Numbered from the stretch's first letter, positions 8,957 through 17,398 are shown. The stretch is DNA of 64,000 nt from Bergeyella_A cardium (GCF_030012605.2 NZ_CP114055.2), one strand, 5' to 3'. Program-made: numbers and translations. Notes: generated from the sequence alone by a model not told the origin.

Positions 8957-8964
8957 CAAATATA
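8957..8964 (-). promoter_or_regulatory. -7 box TATATTTG for the HD hydrolase
   Basis: TAnnTTTG match 22 nt upstream of the start codon. The -33 region lies inside the heptad array that begins at 8967. Confidence 0.55.
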
Positions 8965-8966
8965 GG

Positions 8967-9050
8967 GCTTATGGCTTTAAGCAATAAGCAGCAGGCAGTA
9001 AGCTTTTGGCAAATAGCAATTAGCTAATAGCCAGCAGCCAACTGCTAATT
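8967..9050. repeat. Heptanucleotide GC-N5 array, 12 units
   Basis: Twelve consecutive 7-bp units each starting with GC (for example GCAATAA, GCAGCAG, GCAGTAA, GCTTTTG, GCTAATA), without an indel. The same design recurs at 34341, 34445, 38099, 41653 and 59478. Confidence 0.8.
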
Positions 9051-9099
9051 ATCATTTTAATAAAAAAACACACTGTTTTTTATCAATTTCCAGGTTATT

Positions 9100-9225
9100 A
9101 ACCGCGTTTTCCTGGTTCCTAACCAGGTCGACGGGCTTTTTAACCGGGTCAGCGGGGTTTTTGACCGGGTCGGCGGGCTTTTTAACCTAAAAAATAGGGT
9201 CTCTGACCTAAACGACGGGCTTTTT
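9100..9225. repeat. 21-bp imperfect tandem array, six units
   Basis: Units begin at 9100, 9121, 9142, 9163, 9184 and 9205, with a consensus close to AACCGGGTCGGCGGGCTTTTT. The period is kept despite strong divergence between units. It lies between the HD gene and prfB, followed by REP-like palindromes. Confidence 0.75.
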
Positions 9226-9235
9226 TTCAATAATT

Positions 9236-9310
9236 GCCTGCCACGCTATGGCTAAGTGCCCGACCGGCTACGGTCTAAGTGTGCCCCACACAGTGGGCGG
9301 TTACGGTGGG
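9236..9310. repeat. REP-like modular palindrome cluster
   Basis: Three short hairpins separated by TAAGTG-type linkers: GCCA-CGCTA-TGGC (9240-9252), GACCG-GCTA-CGGTC (9262-9275) and CCCAC-ACA-GTGGG (9285-9297). Related modules occur at 34370, 38024, 41700, 55102 and 55410. Confidence 0.7.
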
Positions 9311-9318
9311 GAAAACCT

Positions 9319-9326
9319 TATCTTTG
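9319..9326 (+). promoter_or_regulatory. -7 box TATCTTTG directly before prfB
   Basis: Only 4 nt separate this box from the ATG at 9331, so the transcript start should fall on or next to the start codon: a leaderless mRNA candidate. Confidence 0.65.
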
Positions 9327-9330
9327 CAAA

Positions 9331-10443
9331 ATGATAACAGCAGAACAGTTAAAACTCGCGCAGTCCCGAATAGAGGATTTATATAAATATCTTCAAATAG
9401 ATAAAAAGAAGATTGAAATTGCTAATGATGATGAAAAAACCGCTGCACCAGAGTTTTGGGACAACCCAAAAGAGGCAGAATCTTTCCTAAAGCAGCTCCG
9501 CTCCAAAAAGAAATGGGTAGATGATTATGAGGAAATCTTCCACTCGTTTGAGGATATACAGGTGCTTGCTGACTTCGCTAAGGAAGACCCAGACTCCGAG
9601 CGGGAACTCGATGAGAGCTTCCCCCTGCTCATTGAAAAAATAGAAAACCTTGAGTTTAAGAATATGCTTTCCAATGAAGGCGATGAGCTTTCTGCCGTAC
9701 TTCAGATTACGGCGGGTGCTGGCGGTACGGAATCTTGCGACTGGGCATCTATGCTGATGAGAATGTACACAATGTGGGCAGAAAAGCAAGGCTACAAAAT
9801 ACGAGAGCTCAACTATCAGGAGGGAGATGTGGCGGGCATCAAGACCGTTACCCTCGAGATTGATGGCGAGTATGCCTTCGGATACTTAAAAGGCGAAAAC
9901 GGCGTGCACAGGCTGGTGAGAATCTCCCCATTTGACAGCAATGCCAAGCGGCATACGAGCTTCGTTTCGGTCTATGTATACCCTCTTGTAGATGATACGA
10001 TTGAAATTAACATTAACCCTGCGGACATCAGCTTCGAGACGATGAGAGCCTCAGGTGCCGGCGGGCAGAATGTAAATAAAGTAGAGACTGCCGTAAGGCT
10101 TAGGCACGCACCTACGGGCATTATTATTGAAAACTCCGAGAGCCGTTCTCAGCTTCAAAACAAGGAAAAGGCGCTTCAGCTCCTCAAATCTCGTCTCTAT
10201 GAAATAGAGCTTGAAGAAAGGATGAAAGCCCGAAACGAAATCGAAGCCAATAAAATGAAAATTGAATGGGGCAGCCAGATACGAAACTATGTAATGCACC
10301 CTTACAAACTCGTGAAAGATGTTCGTTCTGCCTACGAAACCTCCGATGTAGATTCGGTGATGAATGGAAACATTACCCCCTTTCTGAAAGCCTTTCTAAT
10401 GGCAGACGGCACTGCGGTGTCTAATGATGATTTTGACTTGTAA
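9331..10443 (+). CDS. prfB: Peptide chain release factor 2
   Basis: 370 aa class-I release factor that terminates translation at UGA and UAA. It carries the RF2 recognition tripeptide SPF (RISPFDSN) and the catalytic GGQ (GAGGQNVNKVETAV). The start is set at ATG 9331 by the -7 box 4 nt upstream; a longer frame to 9256 lies upstream of the promoter. The autoregulatory +1 frameshift site known in many bacteria is absent: the equivalent position reads CTT CAA (9391-9396) with no in-frame stop, and the gene is one continuous frame of normal RF2 length. Confidence 0.95.
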   Translation: MITAEQLKLAQSRIEDLYKYLQIDKKKIEIANDDEKTAAPEFWDNPKEAESFLKQLRSKKKWVDDYEEIFHSFEDIQVLADFAKEDPDSERELDESFPLLIEKIENLEFKNMLSNEGDELSAVLQITAGAGGTESCDWASMLMRMYTMWAEKQGYKIRELNYQEGDVAGIKTVTLEIDGEYAFGYLKGENGVHRLVRISPFDSNAKRHTSFVSVYVYPLVDDTIEININPADISFETMRASGAGGQNVNKVETAVRLRHAPTGIIIENSESRSQLQNKEKALQLLKSRLYEIELEERMKARNEIEANKMKIEWGSQIRNYVMHPYKLVKDVRSAYETSDVDSVMNGNITPFLKAFLMADGTAVSNDDFDL

Positions 10444-10643
10444 AACCTTAAAACAATATAAGGCATTACTAACTTCATCTATTTTTGTGGTTTAGCTAAA
10501 TAAACTGCACCAAATGTCAAGTATCAAATAAGATTAAAGCTGTTAGGGATATAAAGTAAGAAAAGTTCTTTGGCAAGATTCAAGAGAAAAAGAAAAAAGC
10601 TACTCAAAGTCAAAAACGATAGTAGAATTTTTTTTAAAAACTT
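10444..10643. other. Gap with possible decayed zinc-ribbon fragment
   Basis: About 200 bp, A-rich and without an intact ORF. From 10506 one frame reads a CxxC-like fragment (CTKCQVSNKIKA) that soon meets stops. This resembles the N-terminus of some transposase zinc ribbons, but the evidence is weak. A TATTTTTG promoter-like motif lies near 10480. Confidence 0.25.
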
Positions 10644-11081
10644 TTAGTTATAATCTCTACAGTCTTTTACTTTTATATTTTCAAGGAGACTTAGTTTGCC
10701 TTCAAATTCAATATATACACACTTAAAAATCCCCTCATTACAATTATTTTCAGATTCTTTGAAATCTCCATCCTCTGCAGTTATTTTAATATTTTGTCCA
10801 CTGATTTCATAATTATTTTCTGTAAATACTAACTCATCCAGTAGAATTTTTTTACCATTAATATTTATTATTCCTGTATTTGCTTTTGTATCAAAAACTA
10901 TAATTGTTTTTCCGCCTTGGCTGAAGATTGTTTTTCCTTCACTTCCATTTAGTTCTATGCTATCCAATTGTATTGTATCATTCATTTCCAATGAATCTAT
11001 CAATGGAGAACTTTCGGTTCTAATTTCTTTTTTACATCCTATGCTTACCAATAATACAAGTCCTAATACCAGCTTTTTCAT
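10644..11081 (-). CDS. Small lipoprotein, unknown function
   Basis: 145 aa from ATG 11081 (MKKLVLGLVLL), with a type II signal peptide and lipobox VSIGC (Cys16), so it is probably anchored in a cell-envelope membrane. The mature part is acidic with short beta-strand-like segments (KTIIVFDTKANTGIININGK) and ends with a CNEGIFKCVYIEFEG / VKDCRDYN region holding three more Cys. I recognise no family. The frame extends 20 codons further upstream, but the signal peptide fixes the start. Confidence 0.65.
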   Translation of the reverse strand: MKKLVLGLVLLVSIGCKKEIRTESSPLIDSLEMNDTIQLDSIELNGSEGKTIFSQGGKTIIVFDTKANTGIININGKKILLDELVFTENNYEISGQNIKITAEDGDFKESENNCNEGIFKCVYIEFEGKLSLLENIKVKDCRDYN

Positions 11082-11358
11082 AATTTTAAATTTCGGTAAA
11101 AATAACCAAAACTTCAATATTATGGAAATTCTTTTAACCATTATAATAGACCTTTAGTTTATCAAAAAATCATATTTATGATAAAAATCATAATTCCTAA
11201 TCTGTTAATACTTTATAATTATTTTTTTCCTACTTAAAGTCTTGATATTTTTAAATATATGTATTAAAATATTATTTTGGCATTATTATTGTTTAATTTG
11301 TTTTATTATTTATTACATATGTAGAAAAAAAATCTTTTAGTAGTATCTAAAAAATGTT

Positions 11359-11366
11359 TATATTTG
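11359..11366 (+). promoter_or_regulatory. -7 box TATATTTG for the first beta-barrel gene
   Basis: TAnnTTTG match 35 nt before ATG 11402. The 320-bp upstream gap (11082-11401) is very AT-rich and otherwise shows nothing I can name. Confidence 0.6.
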
Positions 11367-11401
11367 CTCTACTTTTAATAAGAAAATTAAAATTCTAAAC
11401 A

Positions 11402-11905
11402 ATGAAAAAATTATTTTTAACAAGTGCTTTGGCACTTTTCGGAATGATGAGCGTAAATGCTCAAAAAGCATTATCAGAAGGTAGCTGGGTTGTAGAAGCT
11501 AATACTGGTTTCGGTCAGTTTAGTCCAGCACAAACAGGAGTTGCATTAAAAAGTTCAAATGGCAATACAGCATTTAGGATTGGTGCAGAAGCTGGTTATT
11601 TTGTAATCGAAAACTTAGCAATTAAAGCAGGTTTAGGATATACTTCTGAGGGAAACTCTCAAAATACCTTCAATTACAAACTTGGTCTTAAGTATTATGT
11701 TATCGGGCAAATCCCATTACAAGTAGACTTTAATGGAGCTTCTTCAGATGGTAATAGTGCTAATGCAGTAGGCTTACAAGGAGGTTATGCTTGGTTTGTA
11801 GCACCAAATGTATCTTTAGAACCAGGTATCAGATATGATATCGGTTTCAAAGAAGGCCAAAAAGGAGTATTTAGTGGAAACCTTGGTTTTGCTATCCATT
11901 TTTAA
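11402..11905 (+). CDS. Small outer-membrane beta-barrel protein
   Basis: 167 aa: signal peptide to VNAQ, then alternating hydrophobic strands typical of an eight-stranded barrel (IGAEAGYFVIENLAIKAGLG, KLGLKYYVIGQIPLQVDF), ending with an outer-membrane C-terminal pattern (NLGFAIHF). OmpX/OmpW-like in general form; no substrate is inferable. The next gene, 39 bp downstream, starts with an almost identical signal peptide, so the two look like a duplicated pair in one transcript. Confidence 0.75.
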   Translation: MKKLFLTSALALFGMMSVNAQKALSEGSWVVEANTGFGQFSPAQTGVALKSSNGNTAFRIGAEAGYFVIENLAIKAGLGYTSEGNSQNTFNYKLGLKYYVIGQIPLQVDFNGASSDGNSANAVGLQGGYAWFVAPNVSLEPGIRYDIGFKEGQKGVFSGNLGFAIHF

Positions 11906-11944
11906 TAAAGTAAAATTTAACAGTAAATAAAATTTTTTAAAACA

Positions 11945-12649
11945 ATGAAAAAGTTATTTTTAACGGGTGCGTTAGCACTTTTCGCAGCAGTAAATGCTCA
12001 GGAGTACAAAGCTGGTGCAGGTGATGTAACTGTAGATTTCGGTCTTTCTGGTGGTTTGGGTAATACAGCAGTATCCCTTCCAGCAGCAGGTTTAGATGCA
12101 GGTGCAGTATTTAAAGCAAGATACTTTAACTCAGAACAATGGGCTTACAGAGGAATCTTGAATGTAAATAGCACAAGCACTACTGATAAATCTGCAAGTG
12201 TACCTAATGTTTCTGATAACAAGCAAACAAAATCTAATTTAGGTTTAGAATTAGGTCTTGGTGTTGAAAGACACTTTACAGGTACTGATAGATTAGACAC
12301 TTATGTAGGTGGTGATATCTTGGTAGGTTTTAATAGCCAAAAAGTTACTACTGAAGTTAACTCCCTTACTAATACTGATAAAAGTAAAAACGAAGTTAAA
12401 GGTCCTAATGCTTTCAACTTTGGTGTAAGAGGTGTATTTGGTGCAGATTACTATTTTGCTAAGAGAGTTTACCTTGGTGTAGAAGGAGGTCTTGCTGTGA
12501 AGTTTGGATCTAGAGGAGAGACTAAAACTTCATCTTCTGCAACTGTAGGTGGTGTTACTACTAATACAGAATCCTCTACTAAAGGTGGTAGCTCTTTCGG
12601 AATTACTCCTTCTGTAGTTGCAGGTATTAGATTAGGTTATGCTTTCTAA
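11945..12649 (+). CDS. Outer-membrane beta-barrel protein, paralogous partner
   Basis: 234 aa with signal peptide MKKLFLTGALALFAAVNAQ, then a barrel with longer extracellular loops rich in Ser, Thr, Asn and Lys (STSTTDKSASVPN, ETKTSSSATVGG), ending in GIRLGYAF. The loops make it longer than its neighbour. The function is unknown; loop composition suggests surface exposure. A strong terminator follows. Confidence 0.75.
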   Translation: MKKLFLTGALALFAAVNAQEYKAGAGDVTVDFGLSGGLGNTAVSLPAAGLDAGAVFKARYFNSEQWAYRGILNVNSTSTTDKSASVPNVSDNKQTKSNLGLELGLGVERHFTGTDRLDTYVGGDILVGFNSQKVTTEVNSLTNTDKSKNEVKGPNAFNFGVRGVFGADYYFAKRVYLGVEGGLAVKFGSRGETKTSSSATVGGVTTNTESSTKGGSSFGITPSVVAGIRLGYAF

Positions 12650-12688
12650 TTAAATTAGGAAAAGAGTTAATAAATAATTTTAATACAA

Positions 12689-12725
12689 GAAACCCTCTCT
12701 TAAAATTAAGAGAGGGTTTTGTTTT
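12689..12725 (+). terminator. Rho-independent terminator, usable on both strands
   Basis: AAACCCTCTCTTAA paired with TTAAGAGAGGGTTT, followed by TGTTTTA. It sits between the convergent barrel gene and pyrC. Confidence 0.85.
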
Positions 12726-12746
12726 ATTTAGTTATTATGTATAGGG

Positions 12747-14081
12747 CTAATTCTCAAATAAAAGCCTTTCGCCTTTCTTCTCTTGAGAGATGAGTCCATT
12801 TTCATAAGCAAGATGCCCATTTACAAAAGTATGAGTTACTTTAGAGCTTAGTTCCATACCTTCTAATGGAGACCAGCCACATTTATACAAGAGATTTTCT
12901 TTGCTCACTACCCATTTTTCATTAAAATCCACAAGCACTAAATCAGCCTTATACCCTTCCCTGATAAAGCCTCTTTTTTCAATTTTAAAAATTATAGCGG
13001 GGTTATGTGCCATTTTTTCTACAATTTTCTCTAAGGAGATTTTTCCTGTATGATAATTTTCCAGCATTACTAAAAGAGAATGACCCACCAATGGTGCCCC
13101 TGATGGACATTGAGTGTAGGGTTTTTGCTTCTCTTCCCAGGTATGTGGAGCATGGTCGGTAGCGATTACATCTATTCTATCATCCAATAAGGCTTTCCAG
13201 AGCCCGTCTTTATCTTTTTGAGTTTTTACTGCAGGGTTCCATTTGATAAGGCTACCCTTAGTCTCATAATCCTCATTAGTAAAGGTAAGATGGTGCACAC
13301 AAACCTCTGCGGTAATCTTTTTATCTTTTAGGGGAATATCATTTCTGAAAAGGGAGGTTTCTCTCGCTGTGGAAAGGTGAAATATATGAAGTCTTGCTCC
13401 TGTTTTCTTTGCGAGCTCTACTGCTTTTGATGAGGAAATCCAGCAGGCTTCCTCACTGCGGATAAGGTGATGAAACTTTACAGGAATATCATCTCCATAT
13501 TGTTCTTTATAGGTATGAGTATTATTTCGTATGGTAGCTTCGTCCTCACAATGAACTGCAATGAGCATCTTTGTCTTGCGAAATATATTTTCCAGCGTCT
13601 CTGGATTATCTACCAGCATATTCCCTGTAGAAGAGCCGAGGAATAGCTTTATTCCAGGCACATTCCTCGGATTGGTTTTGAGGACTTCATCCAGATTGTC
13701 ATTTGTACCACCCATCATAAAACCATAGTTGGCAAAGGATTTTTCGGCAGCGATATCGTATTTCAGTTGTAAAAGTTCCTGAGTTACGGCATTGGGCACT
13801 GTATTGGGCTGGTCTATGAAGGTGGTTACTCCTCCTGCTATGGTAGCACGGCTCTCGCTCTCTATATCGCCTTTGTAGGTAAGCCCAGGCTCTCGGAAAT
13901 GCACCTGATCATCAATTATCCCAGGCAGAAGGTATTTCCCTTCTGCATTGATAACTCTGTCTATACCCTCTTCGGAAATAAGCTCAGAAATTTTAGCGAT
14001 GAAATCATTCTCAATAAGTACATCTGACTGAAAAATTTGATTCTCATTAACGATTTTAGCATTCTTTATCAGTGTTTTCAT
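12747..14081 (-). CDS. pyrC: Dihydroorotase
   Basis: 444 aa amidohydrolase of de novo pyrimidine synthesis, interconverting carbamoyl-aspartate and dihydroorotate. Visible: GIIDDQVHFREPG (residues 54-66), PGIKLFLGSS (the metal-bridging Lys), LIAVHCED, LHIFHLSTARE and ATDHAPH. The first His of the usual D-x-H-x-H metal motif is Gln59; I recall this form in flavobacterial homologues, but it could alter metal binding. Length fits the long dihydroorotase class. No other pyr gene is adjacent. Confidence 0.9.
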   Translation of the reverse strand: MKTLIKNAKIVNENQIFQSDVLIENDFIAKISELISEEGIDRVINAEGKYLLPGIIDDQVHFREPGLTYKGDIESESRATIAGGVTTFIDQPNTVPNAVTQELLQLKYDIAAEKSFANYGFMMGGTNDNLDEVLKTNPRNVPGIKLFLGSSTGNMLVDNPETLENIFRKTKMLIAVHCEDEATIRNNTHTYKEQYGDDIPVKFHHLIRSEEACWISSSKAVELAKKTGARLHIFHLSTARETSLFRNDIPLKDKKITAEVCVHHLTFTNEDYETKGSLIKWNPAVKTQKDKDGLWKALLDDRIDVIATDHAPHTWEEKQKPYTQCPSGAPLVGHSLLVMLENYHTGKISLEKIVEKMAHNPAIIFKIEKRGFIREGYKADLVLVDFNEKWVVSKENLLYKCGWSPLEGMELSSKVTHTFVNGHLAYENGLISQEKKGERLLFEN

Positions 14082-14250
14082 TTTATACTTTTTAGCGTTG
14101 TAAAAGTAGGAATTTTATTCTAATCTCTCATACCAACCCGCTAAGGACAGTCCAATATAATCGGAGTGTTCGTTGGACAATAATTATCTATCATAAAAAA
14201 ACAAACACCTTACTGGCTATAGTGTAGGGAAGTCCATCAGCTGGAAGCCG

Positions 14251-14258
14251 TATATTTG
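14251..14258 (+). promoter_or_regulatory. -7 box TATATTTG for folP
   Basis: TAnnTTTG match 25 nt before ATG 14284. Confidence 0.6.
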
Positions 14259-14283
14259 TGTTCTGAAAAAAAGTAAGACATAT

Positions 14284-15072
14284 ATGAACCAGTGTTTAAT
14301 CAATTGCAGGGGTAGGCTTATTGATTTATCTCATCCTAAGATGATGGGGATTCTCAATATCACCCCAGATTCCTTTTCAGATGGTGGAATGTTTAATAAT
14401 GAATACGCCGCGATAAAGCAGGTAGAGAAAATGCTTTCTAAGGGAGCCGAAATCATAGACATAGGCGCACAATCTACCCGCCCCAATGCACAAAAGCTCT
14501 CTGCGAAGCAGGAAATAGACCGGCTGGGGAGCATTATCTCAAAGCTGAAAAAGGAATTCCCACAAATCCTAATTTCACTCGACACTTTTTATGGCAAAGT
14601 AGTCAAGTTTGGGTATGATGAGGGGGTAGATATTATCAACGACATCTCTGCAGGTCAGTTTGATGAAGAGATGCTCCCCGCAGTGGCACAAACGGGGCTT
14701 CCTTACATCTTAATGCACATTAATCCAAGCTATGAAACAATGCACGAAAAGCTCATCACAGGGGATATCATCCTCGAGATTAATCGATTTTTCTCAGAGA
14801 AGGTTGGCGAACTAAGACAAAAGTTTGGGATTAAAGACATCATCCTCGATCCAGGTTTTGGTTTCGGTAAAACCATAGAGCAGCAGCATCAAATGCTCGA
14901 TGAGCTCAGCTATATCGGCTTCGGGGGCTTACCAATGCTAATCGGTATTTCGAGAAAATCATTTATTTATAAGCCATTGGGCAAATCTCCTTTGGAAATA
15001 GAACAAGAGGTAGAAGCTTTACACCAAAAAGCATTGCAAAAGGGGGCTAAAATCATCAGAAAACACTATTAA
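14284..15072 (+). CDS. folP: Dihydropteroate synthase
   Basis: 262 aa TIM-barrel enzyme joining p-aminobenzoate to the pterin pyrophosphate in folate synthesis; the sulfonamide target. Signatures: MGILNITPDSFSDGG near residue 20, IIDIGAQSTRP, and ILDPGFGFGKT. FolK, the preceding step, is encoded about 12 kb away in this window rather than next to it. Monocistronic with its own promoter. Confidence 0.95.
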   Translation: MNQCLINCRGRLIDLSHPKMMGILNITPDSFSDGGMFNNEYAAIKQVEKMLSKGAEIIDIGAQSTRPNAQKLSAKQEIDRLGSIISKLKKEFPQILISLDTFYGKVVKFGYDEGVDIINDISAGQFDEEMLPAVAQTGLPYILMHINPSYETMHEKLITGDIILEINRFFSEKVGELRQKFGIKDIILDPGFGFGKTIEQQHQMLDELSYIGFGGLPMLIGISRKSFIYKPLGKSPLEIEQEVEALHQKALQKGAKIIRKHY

Positions 15073-15252
15073 AAACCTAAAAACAGCCTCTACTAAAATA
15101 ATATATTATCCTTGTACAATAATATTATTTTATTATTTTTAGAATATTCAAGTCTCTTATTATCAATAAAAAGACAATAGTTTTCATTTTTATCTATCAC
15201 AGCAATAAATAATAACAATTGTAATAAGTGTGATTTATAGAAACTGATGATT

Positions 15253-15260
15253 TACATTTG
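15253..15260 (+). promoter_or_regulatory. -7 box TACATTTG for superoxide dismutase
   Basis: TAnnTTTG match that lies downstream of the first in-frame ATG (15247), so translation should start at ATG 15280. Confidence 0.6.
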
Positions 15261-15279
15261 CAACATCAAAAATGAAGTT

Positions 15280-15876
15280 ATGCCATTTGAATTACCAAAA
15301 TTGAGCTATAATTATGATGCTTTAGCACCGGCAATCGATGCTAAAACAATGGAAATACACCATACCAAGCATCATAAAGCTTATGTGGATAACTTAAATG
15401 CAGCTATTAAAGGTACCGAACTGGAAGGGATTACATTAGAGGAAATATGCAGAGAAGGTTCTCATATCCCAGCGGTAAGAAATAATGGTGGTGGGCATTT
15501 TAACCACTCTCTGTTTTGGGAAATATTAACCCCTGGTGGGAGTAAAGAGCCTGTTGGAAAAGTAAAAGAAGCTATTGAGGCTTACGGAGGCTTTGAGAAG
15601 TTTAAAACTGACTTTGAGAATGCCGCAAAAACCAGATTCGGCTCAGGATGGGCTTGGTTGTGTAAGCAAAATGACGGCTCTCTGATAGTTTGCTCCACAG
15701 CGAATCAAGACAATACCTTGATGCCAGAGGTAGGATGCAGCGGAACCCCTATTTTAGGGCTTGATGTATGGGAACACGCCTATTATCTGAATTATCAGAA
15801 CAGAAGACCAGATTATATTGAGGCATTTTTTAGTGTCATCAATTGGGATAAAGTAGAGAATCTTTATAATAAATAG
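15280..15876 (+). CDS. sodA: Superoxide dismutase, Fe/Mn family (Mn-type residues)
   Basis: 198 aa from MPFELPKLSYNYDALAPAI. The metal ligands are in IHHTKHHKAYVDNLN, GGHFNHSLFW and DVWEHAYYLNY. The second-shell pattern (Gly in the N-terminal GGGHFNH block and Gln in the C-terminal NQDNTL block) is the Mn-type arrangement, though cambialistic use is possible. The start is set by the promoter box; the longer frame from 15247 begins upstream of it. Confidence 0.93.
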   Translation: MPFELPKLSYNYDALAPAIDAKTMEIHHTKHHKAYVDNLNAAIKGTELEGITLEEICREGSHIPAVRNNGGGHFNHSLFWEILTPGGSKEPVGKVKEAIEAYGGFEKFKTDFENAAKTRFGSGWAWLCKQNDGSLIVCSTANQDNTLMPEVGCSGTPILGLDVWEHAYYLNYQNRRPDYIEAFFSVINWDKVENLYNK

Positions 15877-15900
15877 TAATTTTTCATTTAAATTGAGTGG

Positions 15901-15937
15901 AATCCATAGCCGAATTTTTTGGCTGTGGATTTTTTAT
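15901..15937 (+). terminator. Terminator after superoxide dismutase
   Basis: ATCCATAGCC pairs with GGCTGTGGAT around a short T-rich loop and is followed by TTTTTTATTT. Confidence 0.75.
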
Positions 15938-15959
15938 TTCACTTTTACAACATTTCCCT

Positions 15960-15967
15960 TAGCTTTG
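15960..15967 (+). promoter_or_regulatory. -7 box TAGCTTTG for the DUF4403 gene
   Basis: TAnnTTTG match 27 nt before ATG 15995. Confidence 0.5.
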
Positions 15968-15994
15968 CCCTCAATATCATAAAATCTAAGAAAG

Positions 15995-17353
15995 ATGAAC
16001 CATAAATTAATCCTAATCCTATGGATAATGAGCTTCGGGAAGCTATTTTCTCAAGAAATCAACTACAATTTCCCCAAATTAAAGTCATCTATAAGTATGC
16101 CTGTGCGAGTACCGCTCTCGGAGCTCACAAATATAGCAAACAGCTCAGTAACAGGGCTTATATTCTCAGATGATTCGAGGGTGGATAACAATAATGACCA
16201 GCTAAGAATAAAAGTATGGAAGACAAATCCCATAAAAATAACCTCCGGCGCAAAGCAAAACTTCCTGATAGAAGTCCCGATAAAGATCTGGATAGAAAAA
16301 GGCATCGGTACACTCGGCGTTTATACCTATCAAGAGACCACTTTTGAGACCGTAATGCACTTTAATACCAGCATCAACTTTAATCCCAACTGGACCATCT
16401 CTACCCAAACCACAAGCAAGGGCTTTAAGTGGGTGAGCAAACCCATCCTCGATTACGGGCAGGTGAAAATCCCCATCACCCCTCTTGTGGAAAGCAAATT
16501 ACGCACAGAACAGCAGAAATTCTGTGCTACAATGGACAAGGAACTCTCCTCAAAACTCAATTTCCAAGAGATGGTAGTCTCCGCGTGGAATATTTTCTCC
16601 GAACCTTTCCTGATTTCGGAAGAGTTCCAAACTTGGCTGAAGATCAGTCCAACAAAAATCAGCGTAACGCCTCTTGTTTTCTACAAAGACGCCCTTGATT
16701 TCAGTATAGGAGTAGAGATTTTCTCCGAAACCCTCACTGGAGCAAAGCCCAAAGCCTCCGCACTAAGAACCGCAGCTCCCGCTTTTAGTAAGGCAGAGGT
16801 GCTCCCGACCAACTTCCTCCTGCAAACCACTGCCAGCATCCCCTATTCGGAGGCGAGCAAGATGGCAATGGAAATGTTCAGCGGGAAGGAGTTCGATTTC
16901 CGAGACTCGGAGCATAAAATACAGATAAAAGACATCAAAGTCTATGGAAAAGAGGGTCAGGTAGTCCTCGAAGCCACCACAGAAGGCGCCATAAACGGCG
17001 TCAGCATCATTACAGGAACACCGGTATATGATTCTCAGAAGAAAAAAATTGTGCTGAGAGACACAAAATTCAAGCTGAGAACCCAAAACATCCTCCACAA
17101 AGCAGCATCGCTCTTGTTCAAAAACAAAATCACACGAATGATAGAAGAAGACTACGGAATCCCTACTGCCGAGCTCGAAAACTACTCCCGAAAAAGTACC
17201 GAACAAGCCTTTAATAAAGACTATTACAAAGGGGTAAAGCTCTCGGGAAGAGTTACTTCTCTCGCGCCGCAGAAGATACTTGTAGGAGTGCACGGGCTCA
17301 CTACCATTATAGATATGCAAGCCTCCGTGCGGCTTTTGTTAGCAGGAAACTAA
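15995..17353 (+). CDS. DUF4403 family exported protein
   Basis: 452 aa with a signal peptide (MNHKLILILWIMSFGKLFSQ). The early block SMPVRVPLSELTNIANSSV, followed by a short acidic/Asn stretch and LRIKVWKTNPIKI, matches what I know of DUF4403, a Bacteroidota envelope family that may have a lipid-binding tubular fold (inference). The repeated pattern of beta-rich segments and the C-terminal ...GVHGLTTIIDMQASVRLLL agree with a two-domain layout. Location is probably periplasmic or outer membrane. Monocistronic. Confidence 0.7.
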   Translation: MNHKLILILWIMSFGKLFSQEINYNFPKLKSSISMPVRVPLSELTNIANSSVTGLIFSDDSRVDNNNDQLRIKVWKTNPIKITSGAKQNFLIEVPIKIWIEKGIGTLGVYTYQETTFETVMHFNTSINFNPNWTISTQTTSKGFKWVSKPILDYGQVKIPITPLVESKLRTEQQKFCATMDKELSSKLNFQEMVVSAWNIFSEPFLISEEFQTWLKISPTKISVTPLVFYKDALDFSIGVEIFSETLTGAKPKASALRTAAPAFSKAEVLPTNFLLQTTASIPYSEASKMAMEMFSGKEFDFRDSEHKIQIKDIKVYGKEGQVVLEATTEGAINGVSIITGTPVYDSQKKKIVLRDTKFKLRTQNILHKAASLLFKNKITRMIEEDYGIPTAELENYSRKSTEQAFNKDYYKGVKLSGRVTSLAPQKILVGVHGLTTIIDMQASVRLLLAGN

Positions 17354-17370
17354 ACCAAAACCTCCCCTTT

Positions 17371-17398
17371 CCCCCTTCTGAAGGGGGATTTTTTTTTG
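17371..17398 (+). terminator. Terminator after DUF4403
   Basis: CCCCCTT-CTG-AAGGGGG hairpin followed by ATTTTTTTTT. Confidence 0.85.

Noticed and set aside
8935..9330. tRNA or other structured RNA gene in the repeat-rich gap before prfB
   Set aside because: The palindromes are short separate modules; no cloverleaf or CCA end can be drawn.
9331..9400. Programmed frameshift in prfB
   Set aside because: The frame is continuous and no CTT-TGA site exists.
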